DNA of 64,000 nt from Streptomyces sp. MST-110588. GTDB lineage: Bacteria > Actinomycetota > Actinomycetes > Streptomycetales > Streptomycetaceae. Every line of letters begins with the position of its first letter. Positions within the stretch are counted from its first letter, which is position 1. Positions 52,453 to 61,633 of the stretch are shown one piece after another. The notes beneath the pieces are model-generated. The model was given only the letters and a program-made list of their open reading frames with translations, had not been told where the DNA came from and did no database searches. The stretch covers positions 744,001 to 808,000 of the forward strand of contig NZ_CP074380.1 in the NCBI RefSeq assembly GCF_022695595.1. The letters are read 5' to 3'. A program made the position numbers and the translations under genes.

Positions 52453-53010
52453 TCAGCGCCTCGCGTCGAGCCGGCGGAGGGTGGCGAGGACGTCCTCCAG
52501 CCAGGCGAGCGTCATCCGCTCGTACGCGATGCCGCCGCGCAGCACGGCATGCTGCAGCTCCTGCCCGGCATCGGGTACGGCGGGTGCCGTGGGCCCGGTG
52601 AAGTCCCGCAGCTCACCCGCGAGGTAGTGCGCGAGCCGGTCGGCGTGCGCCTGGTGGTGCCGCTCGATCTCCTGGATCAGCGCCGCCGGATCGCCGAAGG
52701 CCGCGCCGCGGATCTTCACGGCGAGTTCGTGCCGGACGCTCTCCTGCTCGATCGGCTCGTGCAGCCACTCGGCGAGGGCGGCACGTCCCGGCTCGGCGAC
52801 GGAATACTCCTTTTTGTCCGGCCGGGCCTGCTGCGACACCTGACGTACGTCGATCCAGCCGTCACCCTCCATACGCTTGAGCACGCGATAGATCTGCTGG
52901 TGGGTGGCGGTCCAGAAGTAGCCGATGGACCGGTCGAACCGCCGGGCCAGCTCGTAGCCGGAGCCCGGCTTCTCCAGCAGCGAGACGAGAATCGCGTGTT
53001 CGAGCGCCAT
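52453..53010 (-). CDS. PadR-family transcriptional regulator
   Basis: 185 residues. The N-terminal winged helix is characteristic (MALEHAILVSLLEKPGSGYELARRFDRSIGYFWTATHQQIYRVLKRMEGDGWI, then the beta wing with RPDKKEYSVAEPGRAALAEWL). A C-terminal helical dimerisation domain completes PadR subfamily 2. ATG 53010 follows AGGATCGGGG. A 16-base palindrome 15 bases upstream is the probable operator. The likely target is itself and the acyl-CoA dehydrogenase-like gene downstream. Confidence 0.93.
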   Translation of the reverse strand: MALEHAILVSLLEKPGSGYELARRFDRSIGYFWTATHQQIYRVLKRMEGDGWIDVRQVSQQARPDKKEYSVAEPGRAALAEWLHEPIEQESVRHELAVKIRGAAFGDPAALIQEIERHHQAHADRLAHYLAGELRDFTGPTAPAVPDAGQELQHAVLRGGIAYERMTLAWLEDVLATLRRLDARR

Positions 53011-53024
53011 GCCCCGATCCTGGT

Positions 53025-53040
53025 ATGCAACTCGTTGCAT
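53025..53040 (-). promoter_or_regulatory. PadR operator candidate
   Basis: ATGCAACTCGTTGCAT is a perfect inverted repeat (ATGCAA-CTCG-TTGCAT), 15 bases upstream of the PadR start codon. PadR regulators bind ATGnnn...nnnCAT-type palindromes. Confidence 0.8.
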
Positions 53041-53087
53041 GGACAAGAGCTGCCGCCCGGGTGAGACACGGCTCACCCGGGCGTACC

Positions 53088-53626
53088 TCACGCCCCTTCG
53101 GTCGCGCCTGCCGTGGCGGGCCTGGCGGTGATCCGCTTCCGGAAGCAGACCCGGTCCTGGCCCGGCCCGTCGTAATCCGTGTGTACGGGCAGACCGTCCA
53201 CCTCGCGGTCCCCCTCTTCCAGTACGAAGCCCATGGCCTGGTGGAAGGCGATGGACCCCGTGTTCGCCGGAGAGGTGATCGCCCGGACCTCGCGGCGCCC
53301 TGCCGCCGCGGCCCGGTCGATGAACTCCGTGTACAGGCCGCGGGCCACGCCTCGTCCCCGCAGCTCCGGGTCGACGCCCACGAAATGGATGTACGCCCCT
53401 CCTCGTCGTCGGCGGAGTGGAAGCCGACGAGGAAGGCCCTGATCCCGGTGCCGTCCTCCACCACCAGGCTGGTCGAGGCGAAGAACTGCAGGAAGAGCCT
53501 CGGGAGCAGCAGGGACAGCTCACGGGCCTGGGCCGGCGTGCGCGAGTCGCCCCACCACTGCTGTACGCGGGTGACGAGCGCGCCGTGGTCGGTCAGGCGT
53601 GCCCGGCGTGTGCGGGTGGTCCTCAT
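53088..53626 (-). CDS. GNAT-family N-acetyltransferase; interrupted by a one-base frameshift
   Basis: From ATG 53626 (AGGAGGAG upstream) the frame reads MRTTRTRRARLTDHGALVTR...SLVVEDGTGIRAFLVGFHSADDEE. It is lost at the CCCC run 53396-53399. One added G continues GAYIHFVGVDPELRGRGVARGLYTEFIDRAAAAG, with the acetyl-CoA pyrophosphate loop RGRGVA, and then TSPANTGSIAFHQAMGF. Stop 53088, 179 residues. Transfers an acetyl group from acetyl-CoA to an unidentified amine. It lies between PadR and ureD on the same strand. Confidence 0.85.
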
Positions 53627-53679
53627 GTCGCTCCTCCTGGTGATCCGGCCGCGGTCGTGCCCGCGGATCACCGGCCACG

Positions 53680-54471
53680 CTACTTTCCGAGGGCGAGTGC
53701 GTGCGCCTCGTCGATCAGGTCGCGCAGCGCGGAGGAGGCCGGGGCCACGGCCGTGGCGAGCAGGGCCGGCCCGCCCGCCAGTGGCGCGAGGACGGCGCAC
53801 CCGCCCTTGGAACCCTCCCGGAGCAGGACGGGCGGGCGCCGGGTGTCCGTCCCCGGGCCCACGAGCAGGAGTTGCCCGACGGCGCGGTGCCCGTTCACCA
53901 CGGCCGGGCCGTCCCAGCCGGGCTCCGGGTCCCCGTACGCCGAGCACTGGTCGAGCAGCGTACGTCCGGCCCGGCGGACCAGAAGGCGGCTGACGAGGTG
54001 GCCCGGCTCCTCGCCGGCCCGGCCCAGAAGCTGCTCCTCGCGCAGCACCAGCCGTGCAGTGGCGGCGAGTTCGACGGTGCACGTCTGATGCAGATTGCTG
54101 CCGGCGGCGCTGATCAGCGGCCGTGGCAGCCAGCGCAGGGTCGCGTGGTCCCCGACCGTCAGCCGTACGTCGTAGGTGGCCGCCGCGGTGGTGGGACCGC
54201 GCAGGGCGAGCGTGGCGGCGGCCGTGGTGACCTCCAGTTCCGCCCGGTCCCCGACGGTGATGTCCAGGGCGAGCCGGTCGCCGCCCAGCGGGGCGCTCAT
54301 CGCGCCGATGATCCCCACCTTGGCGGCACTCCCGTCGGTGCGCATGCGCCGCAGATGGAACGGTCCCTCGCTGTGCAGTTGCGGAAGTGCGGTCAGGCGT
54401 CCGTTGTGCGCGGCCCGGATGCGGGCGGTGGCCCACACCCCGGCCGGCTCCTCGGGCCCGGGAGTGCACAC
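53680..54471 (-). CDS. ureD: Urease accessory protein UreD (UreH)
   Basis: 263 residues. Recognisable UreD segments: DRLALDITVGDRAELEVTTAAATLAL, TLRWLPRPLISAAGSNLHQTCTVELAATARLVLREEQLLGR, and GPAVVNGHRAVGQLLLVG. UreD binds the urease apoprotein and, with UreF and UreG, delivers nickel. The GTG at 54471 opens the frame but lacks a clear Shine-Dalgarno and sits two bases from a strong hairpin; an internal GTG (VWATARI) may be the real start. ureF and ureG are not in the window. Confidence 0.87.
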   Translation of the reverse strand: MCTPGPEEPAGVWATARIRAAHNGRLTALPQLHSEGPFHLRRMRTDGSAAKVGIIGAMSAPLGGDRLALDITVGDRAELEVTTAAATLALRGPTTAAATYDVRLTVGDHATLRWLPRPLISAAGSNLHQTCTVELAATARLVLREEQLLGRAGEEPGHLVSRLLVRRAGRTLLDQCSAYGDPEPGWDGPAVVNGHRAVGQLLLVGPGTDTRRPPVLLREGSKGGCAVLAPLAGGPALLATAVAPASSALRDLIDEAHALALGK

Positions 54472-54472
54472 G

Positions 54473-54509
54473 CCCGGGTCGCCGGGGGGCCGGTGTCCGG
54501 CGACCCGGG
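54473..54509. terminator. Strong hairpin between ureC and ureD
   Basis: 13-base perfect stem CCCGGGTCGCCGG (54473-54485) with CCGGCGACCCGGG (54497-54509), 11-base loop, lying just before the ureD start codon and 70 bases after ureC. It could terminate or attenuate transcription, or mask the ureD ribosome-binding site. Confidence 0.7.
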
Positions 54510-54581
54510 TACGGGACGACGTCAGGTCACATCACCTCAAGACAGGCGGACGGGAGAACGGGCCGAGCAGGCCGGCCCAGG

Positions 54582-56545
54582 TCAGAACAGGAAGTACCGC
54601 TGCGCCATCGGCAGTTCGCTGACGTAGGCGCGCGGTACGGTCGCGCCGTTGAGCACGGTACGGGCGTCCCCGGTGGTCGCGCCGCCGATGGTGACCTCGA
54701 AGCTGTTGTGGTCGACCTCCAGGCTCTGGGGAACCGTGTCGTTCAGCTTCATGTGCTGCTTCTTGACCCCCCGGGTGCTCCCGATCCCCACGAACTTCTT
54801 GCCGAGGCCGAGACCGTCGTACGTGTGGTCCGCGTCGGCGCCGCCGTTCAGCCGGAGTGCCACCTGATCGTCGGCCACGAAGTTGTAGGAGTTGCTTGCC
54901 GGGGAGTGGCCGGTGGCGCCCCAGACCTCCCGCGGCAGGTAGGGCTGCGGCGTCGTGATCGAGGCATTGGCGTCGCCGACCTGCGCGTAGGCGAGCTGCC
55001 CGCCCTTGATCACCATATGGATCTTGACCCCGAAGAACTTCGGCTCCCACAGCACCAGATCGGCGAGCTTGCCGGTTTCCACGGAACCGACGTACTGGTC
55101 GATGCCGTGTGTGATCGCCGGATTGACGGTGTACTTGGCGATGTAGCGACGTGCCCGGTAGTTGTCGTTCGGCGTCAGCGCCTTGCCGTTGTACGAGTGG
55201 TCCGGGTCCTCCTCGGGCGGGCGGATCCTGGCGTTGTCGAGGTCCTCCTTCAGGGGTCCGTAGCGGCATTTCATGACATGCGCCGTCTGCCAGGTCCGCA
55301 GGATCATCTCGCCGATGCGGCCCATGGCCTGGGCATCGGAGGACATCATCGAGATGGCGCCCATGTCGTGGAGGAGATCCTCCGCGGCCATGGTGGAGGG
55401 CCGGATGCGGGAGTCGGCGAACGCCATGTCCGCGGGGATGTCCGGGTTGAGATGGTGGCAGACCACCATCATGTCGATGTGTTCCTTGACGGTGTTCACC
55501 GTCAGCGGGCGGGTCGGATTGGTCGAGGCGGGAAGGACGTTCTCCTCCTTGACCAGCTCGATCATGTCCGGCGCGTGGCCGCCGCCGGCTCCCTCGACGT
55601 GGAAGATGTGCAGGGAGCGGCCCTTGAACGCCTCGCGGGTGCTGTCGAGGAAACCCGACTCGTTCAGCGAGTCGGCGTGCAGGGCGAGTTGGATGTGCCG
55701 CTGCTCGCAGACCTCCAGCGCGTTGTCGATCACCGCGGGGGTCGCACCCCAGTCCTCGTGGATCTTCAGGCCGCAGACCCCGGCGTCCACCTGCTCGTGA
55801 AGGGCCTCCTTGCTCATCGTGCTGCCCTTGCCCAGCAGACCGATGTTGACCGGGTACGCGTCCAGCCCCTCGAACGTCCGGGTGATGTGCCACGTCCCCG
55901 GCGTCACCGTGGTGGCCGTGCTTCCTTCAGCCGGTCCGGTACCGCCGCCGATGAGGGTGGTCACGCCCGAGGCAAGGGCCTCCTGGATCTCTCCCGGGCA
56001 GATGAAATGGACGTGGGTGTCCACGCCGCCGGCCGTGAGGATCCGCCCGTTGCCGGAGATCACCTCGGTGCTCGGGCCGACCACGAAGTTCGTCGGTTCC
56101 GCCGTCGGCGGAAGCGTGTCGGCCGGGTCGGCACGATGGCGGGCCGGCTCCTCGAAGTCCTCGATCCCGTTCATCGTCTCGGGGTTGTACGCCTTGCCGA
56201 TGGCCGCGATCCTGCCGTCGCGGATGCCGACGTCGGCCTTGACCACACCCCACCAGTCGAGGATCAGCGCACCGGTGATCACCGTGTCGACGGGCTCACG
56301 GGACGCGTCGCCGCCCCGCCCCTGGGGATGTGCGACATCCCCATCGACTCGCGGATCACCTTTCCCCCGCCGAAGATCATCTCGTTGCCGCTGTGTCGCG
56401 GTCCGCCGCTCCAGTCGGCCTCGATCTCCACCGTGAGCTCGGTGTCGGCGAGGCGGACGCGGTCCTTGGTGGTCGGTCCGTACAGGGCGGTGTAATCCGC
56501 CCGCTTCAGTACGTTGCTCTGCCTGCGGTCCGGTCGGCCGGCCAT
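54582..56545 (-). CDS. ureC: Urease subunit alpha; interrupted by a one-base frameshift
   Basis: ATG 56545 overlaps the ureAB stop by one base. The first 70 or so residues ([25 protein letters not shown]...[17 protein letters not shown]) are followed by a frame slip in the C/G runs 56314-56322. One added base joins them to [34 protein letters not shown] and the rest. Active-site features: [10 protein letters not shown] (Ni His pair), GLKIHEDWG (carbamylated Lys), [17 protein letters not shown] flap with His. At 654 residues it is longer than the usual 570, owing to inserts after MNGIEDF and near [17 protein letters not shown]. Hydrolyses urea. Confidence 0.92.
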
Positions 56546-57339
56546 CACAGGGTCCCCTCGCGCAGTCCCTGGATCCTCGTCAGGTCGTCCTTGGCGTCGC
56601 CCTCGATCTCCACCAGCTCCACACAGCACTCGTCGCCCGGTTCGAAGCGTACGGACGTGCCCGCGGCGATGTTGAGCCGCCGGCCCCGGGCCTCGGCGCA
56701 GTACCTGAGCTGCCCGTTGGTGACGGGCGTGCCGACCGGGTTCTCCACGACCTCCAGGCCCGGGTTGACCTCGGCGAAGTGGTAGTGGGAGCCGACCTGG
56801 ACGGGGCGGTCCGCCGTGTTCCGTACCTTGATCGTCTTCTTGCCGCCGCTGAGCAGGGTGGCCTTGTTGAACTCGATCGCCTCATACCAGGCGGCCTCGT
56901 CCGCGCACTCCTCGCAGCAGGCGCACGGGTCCCCGCTCTCGGCCTCGCCCTCGTCGCAGCCGACCGGGCAGCGCGGCGAGCGCGGTGGCCGGGGGTGCTC
57001 GACCTTGCCCGGACAGACCTCGGGCTCCTCTGCGGCCTCCGGAATGGGATCATGGAGAGTGACCAGCTTGGTGCCGTCCGGGAAGGTGGCCTCCACCTGG
57101 ACACTTTTGATCATCTCGGGGACGCCGGCCATCACGTCCTGGCGACCGAGCACCTGACGGCCCGAATCCATGATGTCGCTGACCGTCCGGCCGTCGCGCG
57201 CCGACTCCAGGACATGAGCGGTCAGCACGGCCATCACCTCGGGATAATTCAGGAGCAGCCCCCGGTCGCGGCGCTTGTGTGCCACCTCGGCCGCGACATG
57301 GACCAGCAAGCGCTCCTGCTCATGCGGAGTCAGATGCAT
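56545..57339 (-). CDS. ureAB: Urease gamma-beta fusion with cysteine-rich linker
   Basis: 264 residues. Residues 1-100 are UreA ([20 protein letters not shown]...[21 protein letters not shown]). Residues 154-264 are UreB ([38 protein letters not shown]...RFEPGDE). Gamma-beta fusions are usual in Streptomyces, but here the junction (about 101-153) is extended and contains seven cysteines at 109, 124, 128, 139, 141, 142 and 145, including CACCEEC. This could bind metal. ATG 57339 is preferred over the longer frame reaching 57504. First gene of the ureAB-ureC-ureD operon. Confidence 0.92.
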   Translation of the reverse strand: MHLTPHEQERLLVHVAAEVAHKRRDRGLLLNYPEVMAVLTAHVLESARDGRTVSDIMDSGRQVLGRQDVMAGVPEMIKSVQVEATFPDGTKLVTLHDPIPEAAEEPEVCPGKVEHPRPPRSPRCPVGCDEGEAESGDPCACCEECADEAAWYEAIEFNKATLLSGGKKTIKVRNTADRPVQVGSHYHFAEVNPGLEVVENPVGTPVTNGQLRYCAEARGRRLNIAAGTSVRFEPGDECCVELVEIEGDAKDDLTRIQGLREGTL

Positions 57340-57595
57340 AAGACCCGCTTTCTCTTGTGGGGACGGTACGTGCGGCCGGGCGCGCCGGAGATCACGGGCG
57401 GCTTCCCCGGCACGGCGCAGGCCGCCCTCGCATACTCGGTGCAGGAAGCCGACGGGACGGCCCGATCCCGGGACCGTCCACACCATGGGGTGAAACCGAG
57501 GCATGAGGGGCGCACGGGCGCAACGTCAACGCTCGGCAGAGGCCCACCGACTCACCGGGCCCGCGCGGCGGTCCGCGCCCCGGCGGGCGAGCCGG
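57340..57595. other. Intergenic region upstream of urease operon
   Basis: 256 bases, no credible gene. It should contain the urease promoter on the reverse strand; no clear operator or NikR/GlnR-type box was recognised by eye. Confidence 0.35.
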
Positions 57596-58249
57596 TCAGC
57601 CGATCGCGAGCGGGAGCCTGGCGGCCAGTTCCCCCAGTTCGGCCTTCTCCGCCTCGGCCGGGGCCCGCCGACCGGTGCCGATCAGCAGCGCGTCCTTGTC
57701 GGAGAAGGACGCGGGGAACGCCGCACCGGCGATCTTCTCCAGCAGCTCACGTGACCGGGCGAGCCCTTCGGCGGGCGGCTGCGCGGCGTCCGGGAGGTGC
57801 GCGATCAGGTCGAGGTGGTGCAGGGTCCACTCCAGGACGTACGCGTGGAGGTAGTCGCCCGCGGTGAGCACCATGTCCTGGGTGGCGACCCGGAGGGCGG
57901 GATCGGCGAGTCCGGCGGCGCGGCCGGCGGCGGAACCGACGTCGTCCAGGTGGAACTTGAGCAGCCACGGCTCTTCGTACGCGGCGGCCAGCCGGACGAT
58001 CAGCGCGTCGAGCGGGTCGTCACCGGTCGGGGGCTCGACGAGGTTCCAGTAGGTCGCCGCGTCCCGGGTCGGTTCCGTACCGGCAGGCGTGACCAGGGTG
58101 ATCAGGACGTCCTGGGCGTCGATGACCAGGTGGCACACCAGGTCCCGCACGAGCCAGCCGGTGCAGCCGGACGGCCGCGCGAAGTCCTCGTCCGCCAGCT
58201 CGGCGACGGCTGTGCGCAGCGCTGCCCACGAGCGCGAGAAGAGATCCAC
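57596..58249 (-). CDS. TIGR03083/maleylpyruvate isomerase-type mycothiol-dependent family protein
   Basis: 217 residues. The N-terminal DinB-like four-helix domain shows SWAALRTAVAELADEDFARPSGCTGWLVRDLVCHLVIDAQD, with the first metal His in CHLV. The second and third His lie in YVLEWTLHHLDL, giving the H...HxxD zinc arrangement of mycothiol-dependent isomerases and thiol transferases. Actinobacterial, cytoplasmic; detoxification through mycothiol is likely but the substrate is unknown. ATG 58249 starts MDLFSRSWAALR. Confidence 0.85.
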   Translation of the reverse strand: MDLFSRSWAALRTAVAELADEDFARPSGCTGWLVRDLVCHLVIDAQDVLITLVTPAGTEPTRDAATYWNLVEPPTGDDPLDALIVRLAAAYEEPWLLKFHLDDVGSAAGRAAGLADPALRVATQDMVLTAGDYLHAYVLEWTLHHLDLIAHLPDAAQPPAEGLARSRELLEKIAGAAFPASFSDKDALLIGTGRRAPAEAEKAELGELAARLPLAIG

Positions 58250-58291
58250 GGCGGCAAGCTAGCAGCGCACCGGCCGCGGCGGCGACCGGTT

Positions 58292-58930
58292 TCACCGGCC
58301 ATCCGAGGAGCGACCGCGCGGCCCGGGGTCGTCGTGAAGGGTCAGGGCTCCGGCGAGGTCGAGGTCGGCGACCGTGCCGTGTGCCCCGGCGCGGACCAGC
58401 AGCACGGCGCCGAGCGCGGTGCTCCAGAACGTCCTGGCCTCCACGTCGAGCGGTCGACGGGCCCGCCAGCCGCGACCGTCGACGAGCCGGCTCACGAAGC
58501 GCTCGGACTGCCGGAACAGCAACTGGAGGTGCCGGTCGACCACGGGGGCGAGTTCGGGCCGGGAGATACCGGCGGCGAGTGCTCGTGCGACCGACGGGAG
58601 CGAGGGCATGGCCAGTACGGCGCGGGCGATGTTGCGCCGGAACGCCGCCGCGTCGGGGGCCTGGCGGCCGATGCGCTCGATCCGTCGGGCGTCGTGCAGC
58701 AGGCCGAGGAAGGCGGCGTGCACGAGCAGTGAGTCCTTGGAGCCGAAGTAGTAGGTGACCTGATTGGGGAAGACGCCTGCCGCGTCCGCGATCTCCGCGA
58801 CGCTCACCTCGGCGCCGGGCCGCTCCTTGCAGAGCCGTGCGGTGGCCTCGATCAGCCGGCGCCTGGTCGCACGACCGCGGTCACGCGGCCGGGCCGACGT
58901 TTCCCGGGCTTCGGTTCGCTTCTTGTCCAC
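58292..58930 (-). CDS. TetR-family regulator of the ketosynthase gene
   Basis: 212 residues from GTG 58930. Helix-turn-helix: RRRLIEATARLCKERPGAEVSVAEIADAAGVFPNQVTYYFGSKDSLLVHAAFLGL. The C-terminal domain (AVLAMPSLPSVARALAAGISRPELAPVVDRHL) is of an unassigned TetR_C type. TACAAT on the coding strand ends six bases before the GTG, so the mRNA is probably leaderless. Two palindromes of the same half-site (TTGTAT/ATACAA) lie in the 67-base divergent gap shared with the ketosynthase, a strong indication that it represses both. Confidence 0.9.
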   Translation of the reverse strand: MDKKRTEARETSARPRDRGRATRRRLIEATARLCKERPGAEVSVAEIADAAGVFPNQVTYYFGSKDSLLVHAAFLGLLHDARRIERIGRQAPDAAAFRRNIARAVLAMPSLPSVARALAAGISRPELAPVVDRHLQLLFRQSERFVSRLVDGRGWRARRPLDVEARTFWSTALGAVLLVRAGAHGTVADLDLAGALTLHDDPGPRGRSSDGR

Positions 58931-58937
58931 ACCGGAA

Positions 58938-58983
58938 TTGTATGTGATACAACAATGCCTCGTTGGCTTGTATGGCATACAAG
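58938..58983. promoter_or_regulatory. Twin TetR operators in TetR/ketosynthase divergent promoter
   Basis: TTGTATGTGATACAA (58938-58952) and CTTGTATGGCATACAAG (58967-58983) are both perfect inverted repeats with the TTGTAT/ATACAA half-sites, 30 bases centre to centre. The first overlaps the TetR -10 (TACAAT on the reverse strand); the second is 14 bases before the ketosynthase ATG. Confidence 0.85.
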
Positions 58984-58997
58984 AAAGGTTGAGTAGC

Positions 58998-60260
58998 ATG
59001 CACCGGACCGAAGTCGTCGTCACCGGACTCGGCGCGATCACACCCCTCGGGGCAGATGTGGCGTCCACCTGGGACGCCCTGCTGGCCGGCGAGTCCGGCA
59101 TCCGCGGCGGCGTCCTGCCCGGCCACGACGACGCCGGCCTTCCCGACACCGTCGCAGGCACCATGGCGATCGACCCCGCCGAGCTGCTGCCGCCGGTACA
59201 GGCCAGGCGGCTGGACCGCACGCAGCAGGCGGCCTTCGTCGCGGCGGCCGAAGCCTGGGCCGATGCCGGTACCCCGCAGGTGGACCCGGACCGGCTCGCA
59301 TCGGCGATCGGCACGGGCATCGGTGGCGTACGGACACTGCTGAAGGAAGACGACGTACTGGAAGCGGCCGGGACCCGGCGCGTCTCGCCGCGTACGGTCC
59401 CCATGCTCATGCCCAATGCGGCGGCAGCGCTGATCAGCATCGAATACGGCGCCCGGGCCGGGGTCTACACGCCCGTCTCGGCGTGCTCCTCCGGTGCCGA
59501 GGCGATCGCCCTGGGGGCCAGGCTCATCCGGGCCGGCGAGGCGGACGTGGTCATCGCGGGCGGGACCGAGGCCGCCATCACCCCGATCACCGTTGCCGGC
59601 TTCGCCCAGGCACAGGCACTGTCGCGGCACACCGCCGAACCCGCGTCGGCGTCCCGGCCGTTCGCCGCGGACCGCAGTGGATTCGTCCTCAGCGAAGGCG
59701 CCGCCGTCATGGTCCTCGAAAGCGCCGGGCATGCCGGCGCCCGGGGCGCGCGCGTCCACGCGGTGCTCGCAGGCGCGGGCATCGCCGCCGACGCCCACCA
59801 CATCACGGCGCCCGCCCCCGACGGCTCCGGTCAGATCTCGGCCATGCACAAGGCCCTCGCGCAAGCCGGTCTGGCTCCCGGGCAGATCAGCCACATCAAC
59901 GCCCACGCCACCGGAACCCCGGTCGGCGACATCGCCGAGGCCCACGCGATCGGGAAGGTCTTCGGCCACGCCACCGTGACAGCCCCCAAGGCGGCGCTCG
60001 GCCATCTCTTCGGCGCCGCCGGCGCGATCGAGGCGCTCATCGCCGTCCTCGGCGTGGAGCACGGCGTCATCCCGCCGACCCGCAACCTCACCGCGGCCGG
60101 CATCGGTCCCGACATCGATCTCGATGTCGTCACGGAGCGACGGGACGTCCCCCAGCAGGCCGTACTCAGCAACTCCTTCGGGTTCGGCGGGCAGAACGTC
60201 TCACTCGTCTTCGCCGGCGCACGGCACCACGCGTCCCGTACAGCCCCGGCCACGCCCTGA
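58998..60260 (+). CDS. Stand-alone beta-ketoacyl-ACP synthase II-like enzyme
   Basis: 420 residues, FabF length. Catalytic triad: Cys in VSACSSGAEAIALG (near 163), His in INAHATGTPVGDIAEA (near 303), His in APKAALGHLFGAAGAIE (near 335, with the Lys). NSFGFGGQNVSLVF near the C-terminus is the oxyanion GFGG loop. It condenses acyl thioesters with malonyl-ACP. No acyl carrier protein, ketoreductase or chain-length factor is nearby, so it is an accessory copy rather than the housekeeping fab enzyme. ATG 58998 follows GAAAGG. Controlled by the divergent TetR. Confidence 0.93.
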   Translation: MHRTEVVVTGLGAITPLGADVASTWDALLAGESGIRGGVLPGHDDAGLPDTVAGTMAIDPAELLPPVQARRLDRTQQAAFVAAAEAWADAGTPQVDPDRLASAIGTGIGGVRTLLKEDDVLEAAGTRRVSPRTVPMLMPNAAAALISIEYGARAGVYTPVSACSSGAEAIALGARLIRAGEADVVIAGGTEAAITPITVAGFAQAQALSRHTAEPASASRPFAADRSGFVLSEGAAVMVLESAGHAGARGARVHAVLAGAGIAADAHHITAPAPDGSGQISAMHKALAQAGLAPGQISHINAHATGTPVGDIAEAHAIGKVFGHATVTAPKAALGHLFGAAGAIEALIAVLGVEHGVIPPTRNLTAAGIGPDIDLDVVTERRDVPQQAVLSNSFGFGGQNVSLVFAGARHHASRTAPATP

Positions 60261-60316
60261 CTCACACCAACGCACCGTTGCCCGTGGAGGAGCGCTGCCG
60301 ATCGGCCCGCCGGCGA

Positions 60317-61546
60317 TCACGCGTCCCAGGTGACCGGGAGGCTCTTCACCCCGTAGATGTCCGCCGTCTCCGGGCGCAGGCCGACCTCTTCGGCCGGTAC
60401 GGCCAGGCGCAGCGTGGGGAAGCGGTCGACCAGGGCGGTGAACGCGACCTGCATCTCGACGCGGGCCAGTTGCTGGCCCAGGCACTGGTGGATGCCGTGA
60501 CCGAAGGCCAGGTGCCCGCCGTCCTGCCTGCGGAGGTCGAGGACGTCGGGGTCGGTGAAGCGCTCGGGGTCGCGGTTGGCGGTGTGGTACGACAGGATGA
60601 CGCGCGTACCGGCCTCGATGGTCACGCCGTCCAGCTCCACGTCCTCCAGCGCCGTCCTCATGAACGTCTTGGCGACGCTCAGATAGCGCAGCAGTTCCTC
60701 CACGGCCCGGCCGGCGAGCGCGGGATCGGCGCGCAGCGCGGCCAGTTGCCCCGGATTCCGCAGCAGCGCGAAGGTGCCCAGCGCGAGCATGTTGGCGGTG
60801 GTGTCGAGCCCCGCCGCCAGCAGGATCAAGCTGATCCCGCGCAGTTCCTCATCGGTCAGATCGCTGTCGGTGAGGTCGCTGAGTACGTCGTCGGTGGGGT
60901 TCGCGCGCTTGGCGGCCACCAGTTCCGCGAGGTAGTCCTGGGTCGCGGTGTAGGCCGCGATCAGCTCCTCGTCGCCGGTCTCCCCGTTCATGAACGACTC
61001 GACCTGCTCCTGGAAGGAGTCCCGGTCCTGGTACGGCACCCCCAGCAGCTCGCAGATGACGATGGCGGGGATGGGCTTGGCGAACGCGGTCACCAGGTCG
61101 GCCGGCGGCCCGGTCTTCTCCATCGCGTCCAGGCAGTCGGCGGTGATCTGCTCGATGCGCTCGGTGAGCTGCCGCATCCGCCGCACGGTGAACTTGCCCG
61201 CCAGCGGCTTGCGATAGCGCCGGTGCTCCGGGTCGTCCATGAGGAGGAACTCGCCGGGCGGCGCCGGAGGGACCTCGATGTCCCCGTAGTCGATGGTCGG
61301 GTGGAGCATGAGGTCCTTGCGCGAGCTGAACCGCGGGTCGGCCAGAACCGACCTGACCAGGTCGTATCCGGTGATCAGCAGGCCCGGTCGACCGCCGGGG
61401 AAGGTGTAGCGGCTGATGGGGCCGTGCCGGCGGGCGTCGGTCAGCTCCGTCGGCGGGTCGAAGGGGCAGCCGGGCCGGCGCGCCGACGGCATCGTCGTGA
61501 CGGTATGGAGGGACTCGTTCGTGGCTCCATGCGTCGTCTCATTCAT
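60317..61546 (-). CDS. Cytochrome P450
   Basis: 409 residues. I-helix oxygen-binding motif AAGLDTTANM (Asp in place of the usual acid-Thr pair order GxDTT), K-helix ExxR in EELLRYLSV, and haem ligand LAFGHGIHQCLGQQLARVE with the Cys near residue 356. Substrate-recognition opening GCPFDPPTEL and a class I soluble form; needs ferredoxin and reductase from elsewhere. This is the CYP105/107-like actinobacterial type by general appearance. A ketosynthase converges with it (56-base gap). An AT-richer 140-base upstream region holds its promoter and several TTGCA-type half-sites. Confidence 0.93.
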   Translation of the reverse strand: MNETTHGATNESLHTVTTMPSARRPGCPFDPPTELTDARRHGPISRYTFPGGRPGLLITGYDLVRSVLADPRFSSRKDLMLHPTIDYGDIEVPPAPPGEFLLMDDPEHRRYRKPLAGKFTVRRMRQLTERIEQITADCLDAMEKTGPPADLVTAFAKPIPAIVICELLGVPYQDRDSFQEQVESFMNGETGDEELIAAYTATQDYLAELVAAKRANPTDDVLSDLTDSDLTDEELRGISLILLAAGLDTTANMLALGTFALLRNPGQLAALRADPALAGRAVEELLRYLSVAKTFMRTALEDVELDGVTIEAGTRVILSYHTANRDPERFTDPDVLDLRRQDGGHLAFGHGIHQCLGQQLARVEMQVAFTALVDRFPTLRLAVPAEEVGLRPETADIYGVKSLPVTWDA

Positions 61547-61633
61547 GACCGCTCCTCAGCTCGCGTCGGCATGTGTTTTGCGATGCTCGAAAGCTACGTT
61601 GCGTTCAGTAAATCGTCAATCAAGTGACGGCGT

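Noticed and set aside
59483..61627. A 714-residue forward frame spanning the ketosynthase end and the P450
   Set aside because: It overlaps two clear genes in other frames and has shadow composition (Arg/Gly/Ala-rich).
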